The notes under the pieces were generated by a model. It saw nothing but the letters and a program-made list of their open reading frames with translations, did not search any database and had not been told where the DNA came from. A DNA stretch of 34,584 nucleotides. Origin: an uncultured Alphaproteobacteria bacterium (lineage in GTDB: Bacteria; Pseudomonadota; Alphaproteobacteria; RF32; CAG-239). The position numbers were made by a program, and so were the translations under genes. Positions 25,579-32,640 of the stretch are shown here, piece by piece (position 1 is the first letter of the stretch; every line of letters starts with the position of its first letter). The DNA lies in contig CALXTJ010000011.1 in NCBI GenBank assembly GCA_944391375.1, positions 1 through 34,584 of the forward strand, in the 5' to 3' direction.

Positions 25579-26234
25579 TATTTTTTCTTTGTAGAAACCA
25601 AGAGCCATATCGGCGAGTTAGAGTTAATATCTTTTTCAAAAGTCCAAACATCGGTAATTTGTTGCACAAAATTTTCATCACCCTCCAAAACCTCACCGGC
25701 CGCATTTTTCAAAATATTTATCTGTTCGCTAACAAACTGTACGGCAATACGGGCGATTCCTTTGGAAGAAATTTTGGCATCTTTAATACTTAAATCATCA
25801 ACTTTAATCAAGTCGGTTTCGGCACTTATGCCCTCCTCGGTGCGTTGCTTAATGATTTCTTTAAATTTCTCAAAAAGTTTTTTGCCCGTAAGCATTTTTA
25901 AGGTTTCTTCATCATGGGAGGCAAAAGCCGAGAGCACCATTTCAAAAACCTTGGAACAACGACGGCAAAAGTCGGCTTTATTAAAGTTGGGAATAGTGGC
26001 CAAGATTTTATCCACACCTTGCAATTCTTCTTTGCTTGAAAAACTCGGATTGTTGTTTTGCACTTGTTTTTCAACTTCTTGCTTCATGGCTTTAATAACC
26101 TTATCAAGTTCCTCTTTAGAGACGATTTTAATTTCGGTTTTTTGTTCAGGTCTTGTACCCAAGACACTGCGTAAACGCATAAAAATCAGCACGGCAATAA
26201 TAGCTAAAAAAATCAAATCCAAATAAGCAGACAT
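25578..26234 (-). CDS. Tim44/TimA-domain membrane-associated protein
   Basis: A 218-aa protein. Residues 4-20 (YLDLIFLAIIAVLIFMRL) form an N-terminal membrane helix, followed by a charged linker, and then a Tim44-like domain from about 75 (FNKADFCRRCSKVFEMVLSAFAS, and VQQITDVWTFEKDINSNSPIWLLVS at the end). In mitochondria Tim44 helps the import motor; in alphaproteobacteria the homologue is a membrane-attached protein often next to mltA and secB. The start follows GAGGTGTAAAG. It is divergent from secB. Confidence 0.88.
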   Translation of the reverse strand: MSAYLDLIFLAIIAVLIFMRLRSVLGTRPEQKTEIKIVSKEELDKVIKAMKQEVEKQVQNNNPSFSSKEELQGVDKILATIPNFNKADFCRRCSKVFEMVLSAFASHDEETLKMLTGKKLFEKFKEIIKQRTEEGISAETDLIKVDDLSIKDAKISSKGIARIAVQFVSEQINILKNAAGEVLEGDENFVQQITDVWTFEKDINSNSPIWLLVSTKKK

Positions 26235-26380
26235 CTTTACACCTCAAAATTTAGTACTATGTACAAATATAACGCATTTATTAAGATTATCAACTATTAT
26301 ATTTGACGAGCATGAATATTTGCTGTAAGAAGATTAAATAAATGTACTTTAATAAAGGTTAAATTATAAAGGAAACAATC

Positions 26381-26842
26381 ATGAGTGAAGAAAACAAGCA
26401 ACAAGCCAATCGTCCGGCCGTTTTAATCAACAGTCAGTATATAAAAGATTTATCATTGGAAATTCCGCACGCACCGGAAATTTTTGCCAAGATAAATCAG
26501 AAGCCGGAATTAAAAGTAGATATGAATGTACAGTCACAAAAACTGGCTTCGGGCGATTATAATGTTACCTTAAATATTGCTTTAAATGGCGACATTGCCA
26601 ACGAAAAACTCTTTATTATTGAGTTATCATATGCGGCAGTAGTAAGCATCAACCTTCCGCAAGAGCATATTGAGCCGGTACTGGCGGTTGAGATTCCGCA
26701 TTTAATTTTCCCGTTTGCCCGCAATGTTATCACGCAATGTTTAACCGAAGGCGGTCTGCCTCCGTTTATGTTAAGCCCGGTAGATTTTGCCGGCTTATAT
26801 GCCGCACGCAAAGCCGCCGGAAAGAATCAGACACAAAACTAA
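26381..26842 (+). CDS. secB: Protein-export chaperone SecB
   Basis: A 153-aa homotetrameric chaperone that holds precursors unfolded for SecA. INSQYIKDLSLEIPHAPEIF and the C-terminal PPFMLSPVDFAGLYAARKA are family signatures. AAGGAAACAATC precedes the start. The pairing with the divergent Tim44-domain gene is typical of alphaproteobacteria. Confidence 0.96.
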   Translation: MSEENKQQANRPAVLINSQYIKDLSLEIPHAPEIFAKINQKPELKVDMNVQSQKLASGDYNVTLNIALNGDIANEKLFIIELSYAAVVSINLPQEHIEPVLAVEIPHLIFPFARNVITQCLTEGGLPPFMLSPVDFAGLYAARKAAGKNQTQN

Positions 26843-26855
26843 GAAAGTTCAGGCA

Positions 26856-27326
26856 ATGCGTTTAGCCTTATTTCAACCGGATATTCCGCAAAACACTGGC
26901 ACCTTGCTGCGGCTCGGTGCCTGTTTGGATTTGGCACTTGATATTATTGAGCCTTGCGGATTTATCTTTAACGAAAAAGCGATGCGTAGAGCGGGAATGG
27001 ATTATTTAAATATGGTCCATTACCGCCGCCACAACAGCTGGGAAGATTTTTTGTCTTATCGTGCCGAACATAAAGAGGAGTACGGCCGCATAGTTTTGCT
27101 TACCACGCATGCCAGCCAACCCTATACTCAATTTGAGTTTAAGCCCAACGACATTATTTTAATGGGCCGTGAAAGTGCCGGAGTACCGCCCGAGGTTCAT
27201 GCTTTGGCCGATGCCCGTTTGTTAATACCGATGAACGCCAACACTCGTTCCATAAATGTAGCGGTTTCGGCGGTAATGGTAGTAGGTGAAGCCTTAAGAC
27301 AAACCAATTTATTTCCTAAAGCATAA
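26856..27326 (+). CDS. trmL: tRNA (cytidine/uridine-34 2'-O)-methyltransferase TrmL
   Basis: A 156-aa SPOUT methyltransferase that modifies the wobble base of tRNA-Leu isoacceptors. The start is ATG 26856, 13 bp after secB; this gives the family N-terminus MRLALFQPDIPQNTGTLLRL. The SAM-binding knot is visible as LMGRESAGVPPEV and IPMNANTRSINVAVSAVMV. A 23-codon in-frame extension overlaps secB and is not needed. It is probably co-transcribed with secB. Confidence 0.94.
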   Translation: MRLALFQPDIPQNTGTLLRLGACLDLALDIIEPCGFIFNEKAMRRAGMDYLNMVHYRRHNSWEDFLSYRAEHKEEYGRIVLLTTHASQPYTQFEFKPNDIILMGRESAGVPPEVHALADARLLIPMNANTRSINVAVSAVMVVGEALRQTNLFPKA

Positions 27327-27354
27327 AAAATTTAAAAAAAATTCATTTTAGGAC

Positions 27355-27383
27355 TGGATTTAGGTCCAAAAATGTGGTATAGT
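27355..27383 (+). promoter_or_regulatory. Weak candidate promoter of carD
   Basis: TGGATT and TATAGT are 17 bp apart. The -10 is good but the -35 poor, as is common for CarD-dependent promoters. The sequence that follows, AGTCCGTATGTTATC, resembles a motif seen beside tRNA-Trp. Confidence 0.4.
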
Positions 27384-27424
27384 CCGTATGTTATCAAGGG
27401 AAACCTAGCCTTTAAGGAGAAATT

Positions 27425-27931
27425 ATGAGCACGAAGAAAGTACCTTCTCTGGTATTTAATTCCGGAGATTATGTTGTTTACCCGACTCACGGCGTCGGCA
27501 AAGTTGCCGATGTGTCCAAACAGACCATAGCCGGTTCGGAGTTGGAATTATTGGTTGTCAATTTTGATAAAGACAAAATGACATTAAGAATACCTGTATC
27601 CAAAGTTGAGCAGGTTGGTTTACGCAAAATATCGGAAGCATCAACCATTGAAGATGCTCTTTCAACATTAAAAGGCAAGGCCAAGGTTAAAAAAGTAATG
27701 TGGTCGCGTCGGGCACAGGAATATGAAAACAAAATCAATTCCGGCAACCCGGTAGCCATAGCCGAGGTAGTTCGTGATTTGTACCGTAATGACAACATTG
27801 CCGAACAGTCTTACAGTGAACGCCAAATTTACGAGCAAGCTTTGGACAGATTAGCAAGTGAAGTAGCCGTATTTGATAACACTTCACTTGAAGCCGCCAA
27901 CAAAAAATTGTTGGATATTTTGGCAAAATAA
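27425..27931 (+). CDS. carD: CarD/CdnL-family RNA polymerase-binding regulator
   Basis: A 168-aa protein. The N-terminal RNA-polymerase interaction domain (about 8-65) begins FNSGDYVVYPTHGVGKVADV, and the helical DNA-binding domain includes MWSRRAQEYENKINSGNPVA and the following AEVVRDLY. Such proteins stabilise the open promoter complex, notably at rRNA promoters. AAGGAGAAATT precedes the ATG. It is a single gene with its own terminator. Confidence 0.95.
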   Translation: MSTKKVPSLVFNSGDYVVYPTHGVGKVADVSKQTIAGSELELLVVNFDKDKMTLRIPVSKVEQVGLRKISEASTIEDALSTLKGKAKVKKVMWSRRAQEYENKINSGNPVAIAEVVRDLYRNDNIAEQSYSERQIYEQALDRLASEVAVFDNTSLEAANKKLLDILAK

Positions 27932-27952
27932 CGATTCGTTTTCATTAAAAAG

Positions 27953-27991
27953 TTACCCGTTCGGAGGCATTTTCCGGACGGGTATTTTTTG
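27953..27991 (+). terminator. Terminator of carD
   Basis: The 10-bp stem ACCCGTTCGG/CCGGACGGGT is followed by ATTTTTT. Confidence 0.9.
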
Positions 27992-28059
27992 CAAATGAGC
28001 TTCGGCAATCGGCAAGCTGGATTTTTCGCATTTTTTAATAATATTTTTTATAAAAAATC

Positions 28060-28088
28060 TTGAAATTTAAAAAAATCGCTGTAATGTA
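28060..28088 (+). promoter_or_regulatory. Candidate typA promoter and ~90-nt leader
   Basis: TTGAAA with TAATGT 16 bp on is a modest sigma-70 match. The leader to 28180 contains a CCTATC/GATAGG hairpin (about 28127-28143) shortly before the ribosome binding site. TypA is cold-induced in some bacteria, so the leader could matter, but this is speculative. Confidence 0.35.
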
Positions 28089-28180
28089 CAAAAAAATTTC
28101 ATTTAAACGGTATCAAAAAGTAGCACCTATCTATTTGATAGGCGGGCACAAGTTGCCGAAAATTGTGAGGAAAACAAAAG

Positions 28181-29998
28181 ATGAGTATGAGAAATATTGC
28201 CATAATTGCCCATGTTGACCACGGTAAAACGACCTTGGTAGACGGTTTATTGAAACAAAGCGGAACTTTCCGTGATAATCAAAAGGTTGCCGAATGCGTT
28301 ATGGACAGCAACGATTTGGAAAGAGAAAGGGGCATAACCATTTTATCTAAATGTACTTCGGTAAATTGGCACGGTACTCATATAAACATTGTAGATACCC
28401 CCGGCCACGCTGATTTTGGCGGAGAGGTAGAACGCATTTTATCTATGGTAGACGGAGTCGTTTTATTGGTAGATGCTTCCGAAGGGCCGATGCCGCAAAC
28501 CAAGTTTGTATTGGGCAAGGCTTTAAAAATCGGATTAAAGCCGATTGTTGTAATAAACAAGGCGGATAAACCCGATGCTCGTCCCGATGAGGTTTTAAAT
28601 GAGATTTTTGACTTATTTGTAAGTTTAAATGCCAATGACGAACAACTTGATTTTCCGGTTTTGTATGCTTCCGGTCGTAATGGATGGGCGGTAAAAGATT
28701 TAAACGATGAGCATAAAGATTTAACACCGCTGTTTGAGTTAATTTTATCTTATGTGAGTGAACCAAAATGTGACAAGGACAAACCTTTTTCCATGTTGGT
28801 AACCACTTTGGAAGCCGATAAATTTTTAGGCCGTTTGCTGACGGGAAAAATTCAATCTGGAACTTTAAAATTAAATGATGCGGTAAAAGTTATCAATGCC
28901 CACGGTGAGGTAGAAAGAACGCGAATTACCAAAATTTTGGCCTATCGCGGCTTGGAACGCACGGCATTAACCGAAGCTCATGCCGGAGATATTGTGGCGG
29001 TAGCCGGAGTTGTAAAGGGTACGGTTGCCGATACCATCTGTGATTACAGCGTCAATGAGTACATTCATGCTCAACCGATAGATCCTCCGACATTGGCCAT
29101 GACCTTTTCGGTAAATGATTCGCCCTTAGCCGGACGCGAAGGAGATAAAGTAACATCCCGTATGATTTGGGACAGATTATGTAAAGAAGCCGAAGGCAAC
29201 ATAGCCTTAAAGATATCGCGTACGGATACAACAGATTCTTTTGAAGTTGCCGGACGCGGTGAATTACAACTCGGTGTATTGATTGAAACAATGCGTCGTG
29301 AGGGCTTTGAGTTATCAATTTCTCGTCCTCGTGTTTTGATGAAAAAAGATGAGAACGGCAATTTATTGGAACCTATTGAAGAAGTGGTAATAGATGTTGA
29401 TGAGGAATTTTCGGGAGCGGTAGTTGAAAAATTAGGCCAACGCAAAGCAGAAATGACAGAAATGATACCGTCACAGTTAGGAAATAAAGTGCGTTTAATT
29501 TTCCACGCTCCGTCAAGAGGCTTAATCGGTTACCACTCTGAATTTTTGACCGACACACGCGGTACGGGAGTAATGAACCGAAGTTTTTATGCTTATGAAC
29601 CTTACAAAGGCGAAATAGAAGGAAGAAGGACGGGAGTGTTAATTTCCAGTGAGAACGGAACGGCCGTAGCCTATGCATTATGGAAGTTACAGGACCGTGG
29701 TCCGATGTTTATTGAGCACAACTCACCGGTTTATGTCGGGATGATTATCGGAGAACACACTAAGTCTAACGACATAGAAGTAAATCCGACCAAAACCAAG
29801 CAATTAACCAACATCAGAGCCGCCGGTAAGGATGAAGCCATAGATTTAATTCCGCCGCGGAAGCTGAGCTTGGAACAAGCTTTATCATATATTCAGTCGG
29901 ATGAATTATTGGAAGTAACGCCCAAATCGCTGCGTTTACGCAAAAAGATATTAGATCCGTTACAACGCAAGCGGGCTAAGCCGGAAGTAATTGCTTAA
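28181..29998 (+). CDS. typA: Translational GTPase TypA/BipA
   Basis: A 605-aa ribosome-binding GTPase involved in ribosome assembly and stress or cold growth. G1 AHVDHGKTT (10-18), G3 DTPGH (72-76) and G4 NKAD (126-129) are intact. ERERGITI is the switch region. The C-terminal BipA-specific domain is present ([19 protein letters not shown] and the following YEPYKGEI). GAGG lies 10 nt before the first ATG; a second ATG two codons on is equally possible. It lies alone between terminator-bounded neighbours. Confidence 0.96.
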   Translation: MSMRNIAIIAHVDHGKTTLVDGLLKQSGTFRDNQKVAECVMDSNDLERERGITILSKCTSVNWHGTHINIVDTPGHADFGGEVERILSMVDGVVLLVDASEGPMPQTKFVLGKALKIGLKPIVVINKADKPDARPDEVLNEIFDLFVSLNANDEQLDFPVLYASGRNGWAVKDLNDEHKDLTPLFELILSYVSEPKCDKDKPFSMLVTTLEADKFLGRLLTGKIQSGTLKLNDAVKVINAHGEVERTRITKILAYRGLERTALTEAHAGDIVAVAGVVKGTVADTICDYSVNEYIHAQPIDPPTLAMTFSVNDSPLAGREGDKVTSRMIWDRLCKEAEGNIALKISRTDTTDSFEVAGRGELQLGVLIETMRREGFELSISRPRVLMKKDENGNLLEPIEEVVIDVDEEFSGAVVEKLGQRKAEMTEMIPSQLGNKVRLIFHAPSRGLIGYHSEFLTDTRGTGVMNRSFYAYEPYKGEIEGRRTGVLISSENGTAVAYALWKLQDRGPMFIEHNSPVYVGMIIGEHTKSNDIEVNPTKTKQLTNIRAAGKDEAIDLIPPRKLSLEQALSYIQSDELLEVTPKSLRLRKKILDPLQRKRAKPEVIA

Positions 29999-30080
29999 AG
30001 ATATTACTAAAGATAGATTAGACTTTAAAAAAAAATCTGTTATCATAAGCGTCAGAGCAATACTTTATAAGGACAATATA

Positions 30081-30698
30081 ATGAACAATACATCCGAAAG
30101 CTCTGGACGCTCCATGGTTGAAATGATTGGCGTATTATCAATTGTTGGCGTCTTAAGTGTTGGCGGCATTGCCGGATATGTTACGGCCAGTCACAATTTG
30201 CGTACCAACAATTTAAAAGATGAAATATCAACAATTGTTGCCAATATCCGCTCCTTATTTTTTACGGCCGAGAATTATGAAAATTTAAGTGAGATTACCT
30301 TGATTAACGCCGGACTTGTACCGGATTGGATGGTCACTGAAGATAAACTTCACATTCAAAACAAAGCCAAAGGTTCGGTTTTTGTTGGTCCGTCCGACCA
30401 CTGGTACAAAAAAGACGGAGGTTTTATTTTAGTTTTCAATGGGCTGGATGCCAAAACATGCCGAGAGTTAGCAATTTCGGACTGGGGTTCGGACATGGCC
30501 TCAGGCTTTATTGCCCTAAGTGTAAAAAATGACGGAGATTTAACGGTTAATACAAGTGACTTAACCGATGCCTTTGTACAAGAAAAGGATACGATAATTT
30601 TTTCCGAAGACCTGGCCAATGGAACATTGCAGCAAGTATACGATTTATGCGACTGTGGCTACGAGGACACCTGTGCGATAGCCTGGAAGTTCCAATAA
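30081..30698 (+). CDS. Type IV pilin-like protein (GRSMVEM family), second paralogue
   Basis: A 205-aa protein. ATG 30081 follows AAGGACAATATA; a 30-codon in-frame extension overlaps typA and is rejected. MNNTSESSG precedes RSMVEMIGVLSIVGVLSVGG, the same atypical pilin signal as the protein at 10193, with Gly9 before the cut and Glu at +5. Both share I(A/S)xxDWGS, a single cysteine before that motif, a CxCx(4-5)C tail motif, and (V/I)AWK near the end. This gene has no structured leader like its paralogue. It lies 83 bp after typA with no clear terminator between, so it may be co-transcribed with typA. Confidence 0.83.
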   Translation: MNNTSESSGRSMVEMIGVLSIVGVLSVGGIAGYVTASHNLRTNNLKDEISTIVANIRSLFFTAENYENLSEITLINAGLVPDWMVTEDKLHIQNKAKGSVFVGPSDHWYKKDGGFILVFNGLDAKTCRELAISDWGSDMASGFIALSVKNDGDLTVNTSDLTDAFVQEKDTIIFSEDLANGTLQQVYDLCDCGYEDTCAIAWKFQ

Positions 30699-30724
30699 AT
30701 ATATCAAGAAAGAACAAAAAAGAC

Positions 30725-30753
30725 TTGATTTATATTTTATGATAAGATATAAG
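30725..30753 (+). promoter_or_regulatory. Promoter of tRNA-Trp
   Basis: TTGATT and TATAAG are separated by 17 bp, 16 nt before the tRNA. Confidence 0.65.
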
Positions 30754-30768
30754 ACATGAAGATTTGCT

Positions 30769-30844
30769 AGGGGCATAGTTCAGTTGGTAGAACATCGGTC
30801 TCCAAAACCGAGTGTCGTGGGTTCAAATCCTGCTGCCCCTGCCA
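30769..30844 (+). tRNA. tRNA-Trp (anticodon CCA), CCA tail encoded
   Basis: A 76-nt cloverleaf. The acceptor is AGGGGCA/TGCCCCT with discriminator G, the anticodon loop is CTCCAAA with CCA at 30802-30804, and the T loop is TTCAAAT. In many bacteria this gene lies directly before secE-nusG; here about 2 kb separates them. Its 3' half recurs in degenerate form three times downstream. Confidence 0.96.
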
Positions 30845-30916
30845 CTCAAGATGAAGACGCTGAAAAGCGTCTTTTTTCTTTATAAATCAAGTATTTAACC
30901 GAGTCCGTGTGAGGTG
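30836..30916 (+). repeat. 81-bp direct repeat, copy 1 (tRNA-Trp 3' end + terminator + GTCCGTG motif)
   Basis: It runs from CCCCTGCCA of tRNA-Trp through the terminator to GAGTCCGTGTGAGGTG. It matches 31591-31671 with a single difference (30853 G, 31608 A). The 8-mer AACCGAGT within it also occurs in the tRNA-Trp anticodon stem and variable loop. Confidence 0.92.
30854..30880 (+). terminator. Terminator of tRNA-Trp
   Basis: The stem AAGACGCT/AGCGTCTT with loop GAAA is followed by a T-rich run. Confidence 0.9.
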
Positions 30917-30954
30917 TGTCTATTGGGGGTTGTTTTCCGCTGGTTACACGGACT
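30902..30954. repeat. Inverted repeat AGTCCGTGT ... ACACGGACT, copy 1
   Basis: The 9-bp arms 30902-30910 and 30946-30954 enclose 35 nt. The right part (TTCCGCTGGTTACACGGAC) is conserved in the second copy at 31658-31706 while the centre differs. It may be a transcript hairpin or a recombinase-type site. Confidence 0.7.
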
Positions 30955-31004
30955 ACTCAAAACAAAAGCCTTTGTTTTACAAGTAGTTGGGAAGAGCGTA
31001 ATAC

Positions 31005-31034
31005 TGTCATTTTGGGGATGTTTTTTCTTATACT
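31005..31034 (+). promoter_or_regulatory. Candidate promoter of the HIT-like gene
   Basis: TGTCAT and TATACT are 18 bp apart, within CATTTTGGGGATGTTTTTTC. The block resembles the promoter region of the next gene (CATTTTGGGGAATGTTGTTT at 31845-31864). Confidence 0.5.
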
Positions 31035-31088
31035 TAAATTTAAGGTTTATATTATAAACTAAAGAAAATAAAATATGAGGTAAATAAA

Positions 31089-31568
31089 ATGAAATTTAAA
31101 ACCATATTTAATGAAGAAATTAATACACTTTGTGCAGGTTGTGTGGTTATGGATAATACAAAATTTAAAGAGGGAAGGATCTATCAATCTAAATTATGGG
31201 ATTTAAGTCAAGACTTTGAGATTGCTTACCCAGGAATGGTGGTTTTATCTCCTATGCGTCACGTTTCCAATTATATGGATTTAACGGATGAGGAGTTGAA
31301 AGAATTACATGTTTTAACTATCCATAGCAAGAAGGCAATTCAAAAAATATTTGATTGCGAAAAGATGGCTTATATGTTTTACGAAAAGCCAAATGGTCAT
31401 GTGCATTTTGTCATTATTCCGTTGCATGGTTGGATCGAGGTAAAAGATAAATATTCAGTTTTGGGTGAACTGATGTCCATGGCAGAAAAGTTACGGGAAG
31501 ACAAGGTAAATATGGCTAAGGTTGTTGAGGTAATCGATGCGTTGAGAGAGTATTTTAAGAAGGTATAA
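31089..31568 (+). CDS. HIT-like protein with incomplete histidine triad
   Basis: A 159-aa protein. GAGG lies 8 nt before the ATG. VVLSPMRHVSNYMDLTDEEL (51-70) and GHVHFVIIP (103-111) match the HIT fold of nucleotide hydrolases and transferases such as Ap4A hydrolase. The triad HxHxH reads H104-V-H106-F-V108: the middle His, the nucleophile in HIT enzymes, is kept but the third is Val. An early CAGC pair (15-18) resembles the zinc-ligand cysteines of some HIT proteins, but no second pair is visible. It has its own promoter and lies in the repeat-bounded interval between tRNA-Trp and secE, so it is probably an acquired cassette gene. The function is unknown beyond the fold. Confidence 0.78.
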   Translation: MKFKTIFNEEINTLCAGCVVMDNTKFKEGRIYQSKLWDLSQDFEIAYPGMVVLSPMRHVSNYMDLTDEELKELHVLTIHSKKAIQKIFDCEKMAYMFYEKPNGHVHFVIIPLHGWIEVKDKYSVLGELMSMAEKLREDKVNMAKVVEVIDALREYFKKV

Positions 31569-31599
31569 AGTCCGTGGATTATCCTATATCCCCTGCCAC
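31569..31599 (+). repeat. Degenerate tRNA-Trp 3'-half, boundary copy A
   Basis: AGTCCGTGGATTATC, six variable bases, then CCCCTGCCA. It aligns with the tRNA-Trp 3' half (GAGTGTCGTGGGTT...ATCCT...CCCCTGCCA), with most bases shared. It starts immediately after the HIT stop codon. Confidence 0.75.
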
Positions 31600-31671
31600 T
31601 CAAGATAAAGACGCTGAAAAGCGTCTTTTTTCTTTATAAATCAAGTATTTAACCGAGTCCGTGTGAGGTGC
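31591..31671 (+). repeat. 81-bp direct repeat, copy 2
   Basis: Second copy, 755 bp downstream of the first and with one mismatch. It brings a second tRNA-Trp acceptor end and terminator (31609-31635) to the 3' side of the HIT-like gene. The interval 31569-31916 (348 bp) holds this repeat, the inverted repeat at 31658-31706 and the next gene's promoter. Confidence 0.92.
31609..31635 (+). terminator. Terminator of the HIT-like gene (copy of the tRNA-Trp terminator)
   Basis: The same stem AAGACGCT/AGCGTCTT and T-run as after tRNA-Trp. Confidence 0.9.
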
Positions 31672-31706
31672 CATAAAAAAGGCCATTTCCCGCTTGTTAC
31701 ACGGAC
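31658..31706. repeat. Inverted repeat GTCCGTGT ... ACACGGAC, copy 2
   Basis: The arms are 31658-31665 and 31699-31706. The centre (about 33 nt) differs from copy 1 and contains its own GGCC-type pairing, while TTCCCGCTTGTTACACGGAC on the right is conserved. Confidence 0.7.
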
Positions 31707-31841
31707 CAATATTTTTGAGAGTCCTTGTTTTTCAAAGTGTTAAGCTGTTGGGAGAAATTTTAGCATTTGGGAAATTTGTTATATATATCATTTAAAATAA
31801 TACTTTGAAATTATGTATTTGGTACCCAAAACAGAAAAAAC

Positions 31842-31869
31842 TTGCATTTTGGGGAATGTTGTTTATAAT
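31842..31869 (+). promoter_or_regulatory. Strong promoter of the 132-aa gene
   Basis: TTGCAT, a 16-bp spacer and a perfect TATAAT. It is the best promoter match in the window. Confidence 0.75.
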
Positions 31870-31916
31870 AAGGCAAAATTTTATAATTATGTCTCTCTTA
31901 AAAATTTATTATTCTT

Positions 31917-32315
31917 ATGACAAGAAATTATGTTTTAAAACTTATTGAAAAGAATTTTGTTCTTCCGGAACAAAAGGAGCTTATCTCTTTGTTGACGGGT
32001 AATGATTTCCTTAAATTACTGAATAACTATACTTATACTAGGGAATGGTATCAAAATTTTATTGATCTTTTCCAAGAAGCTAATGAAGGGAAAGAGGTTG
32101 CAATGCCTGTGACAACTTTTGGTGCGATTCAGCAGAGTTGTTTGGATGCGTTTGATTGTTATGTGCGAAGGCAAAAGCCTGAAATTACGCTTTGTTCTTA
32201 TGCCGAATTTTTATCTCTTCTGCTATCTTTTTACAAATATTATGATGGAGGATTGAGCCCTAAAACGGTATATATTCTTATCTATGAGATTAAAAAAAGA
32301 GGAATTGTACTCTAA
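31917..32315 (+). CDS. Unknown 132-aa protein in the tRNA-Trp/secE interval
   Basis: I do not recognise the family. The 132-aa product is mostly helical by inspection, with evenly spread charged and aromatic residues, two cysteines, no signal peptide and no membrane helix. No Shine-Dalgarno sequence is visible before ATG 31917, and the start lies only about 40 nt after the likely transcription start. A strong promoter in front and a terminator behind make it a complete expression unit. It is bounded by tRNA-Trp-derived repeats, like the HIT-like gene, so it is probably a second acquired cassette. Confidence 0.7.
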   Translation: MTRNYVLKLIEKNFVLPEQKELISLLTGNDFLKLLNNYTYTREWYQNFIDLFQEANEGKEVAMPVTTFGAIQQSCLDAFDCYVRRQKPEITLCSYAEFLSLLLSFYKYYDGGLSPKTVYILIYEIKKRGIVL

Positions 32316-32320
32316 AATTT

Positions 32321-32352
32321 AAAGGAAATCTGGTAATCAGGTTTCCTTTTTT
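32321..32352 (+). terminator. Terminator of the 132-aa gene
   Basis: The stem AAAGGAAA..CTG/CAG..TTTCCTTT with loop GTAAT is followed by TTT. Confidence 0.85.
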
Positions 32353-32427
32353 GGTTTCTAACAGATATACTTTTGAAAAAAATGAAGATGAATGTTTTAA
32401 TAAGAAAATATAATTTGAAATGAAACT

Positions 32428-32457
32428 AGTCCGTGCATTATCTTGACACCCCTGCCA
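32428..32457 (+). repeat. Degenerate tRNA-Trp 3'-half, boundary copy B
   Basis: AGTCCGTGCATTATC, six variable bases, then CCCCTGCCA, directly followed by a terminator hairpin. The 572-bp stretch 32316-32887 contains no gene I can support; it holds two such boundaries with terminators and the secE promoter region. Confidence 0.72.
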
Positions 32458-32460
32458 ATG

Positions 32461-32490
32461 AAAAAGGTCACCGTTAAGGTGGCCTTTTTT
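32461..32490 (+). terminator. Terminator after boundary copy B
   Basis: The stem AAAAAGGTCACC/GGTGGCCTTTTT (one mismatch) with loop GTTAA and a T-run. Confidence 0.85.
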
Positions 32491-32571
32491 ATTGATAATA
32501 GAGGCAGTTAGGTTTTGGCCATTGATGAAGTGAGTTAGACAAGGATAGAAAGTAAAGTTTTTTGTTAATAA

Positions 32572-32601
32572 AGTCCGTATATTGTCTTATAAGTTCTGCC
32601 A
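32572..32601 (+). repeat. Degenerate tRNA-Trp 3'-half, boundary copy C
   Basis: AGTCCGTATATTGTC, six variable bases, then GTTCTGCCA. It is more diverged than copies A and B and again precedes a terminator. Confidence 0.6.
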
Positions 32602-32607
32602 GTCAAG

Positions 32608-32640
32608 AAAGCTGTCTGCAAGGGCGGCTTTTTTATTTTG
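32608..32640 (+). terminator. Terminator after boundary copy C
   Basis: The stem AAGCTGTC/GGCGGCTT (with G-T pairs) and loop TGCAAG is followed by TTTTATTTT. Confidence 0.7.

Noticed and set aside
31089..32315. Toxin-antitoxin pair made of the HIT-like and 132-aa genes
   Set aside because: The genes are separated by a terminator, have separate promoters and lie in separate repeat-bounded units. Neither resembles a known toxin or antitoxin.
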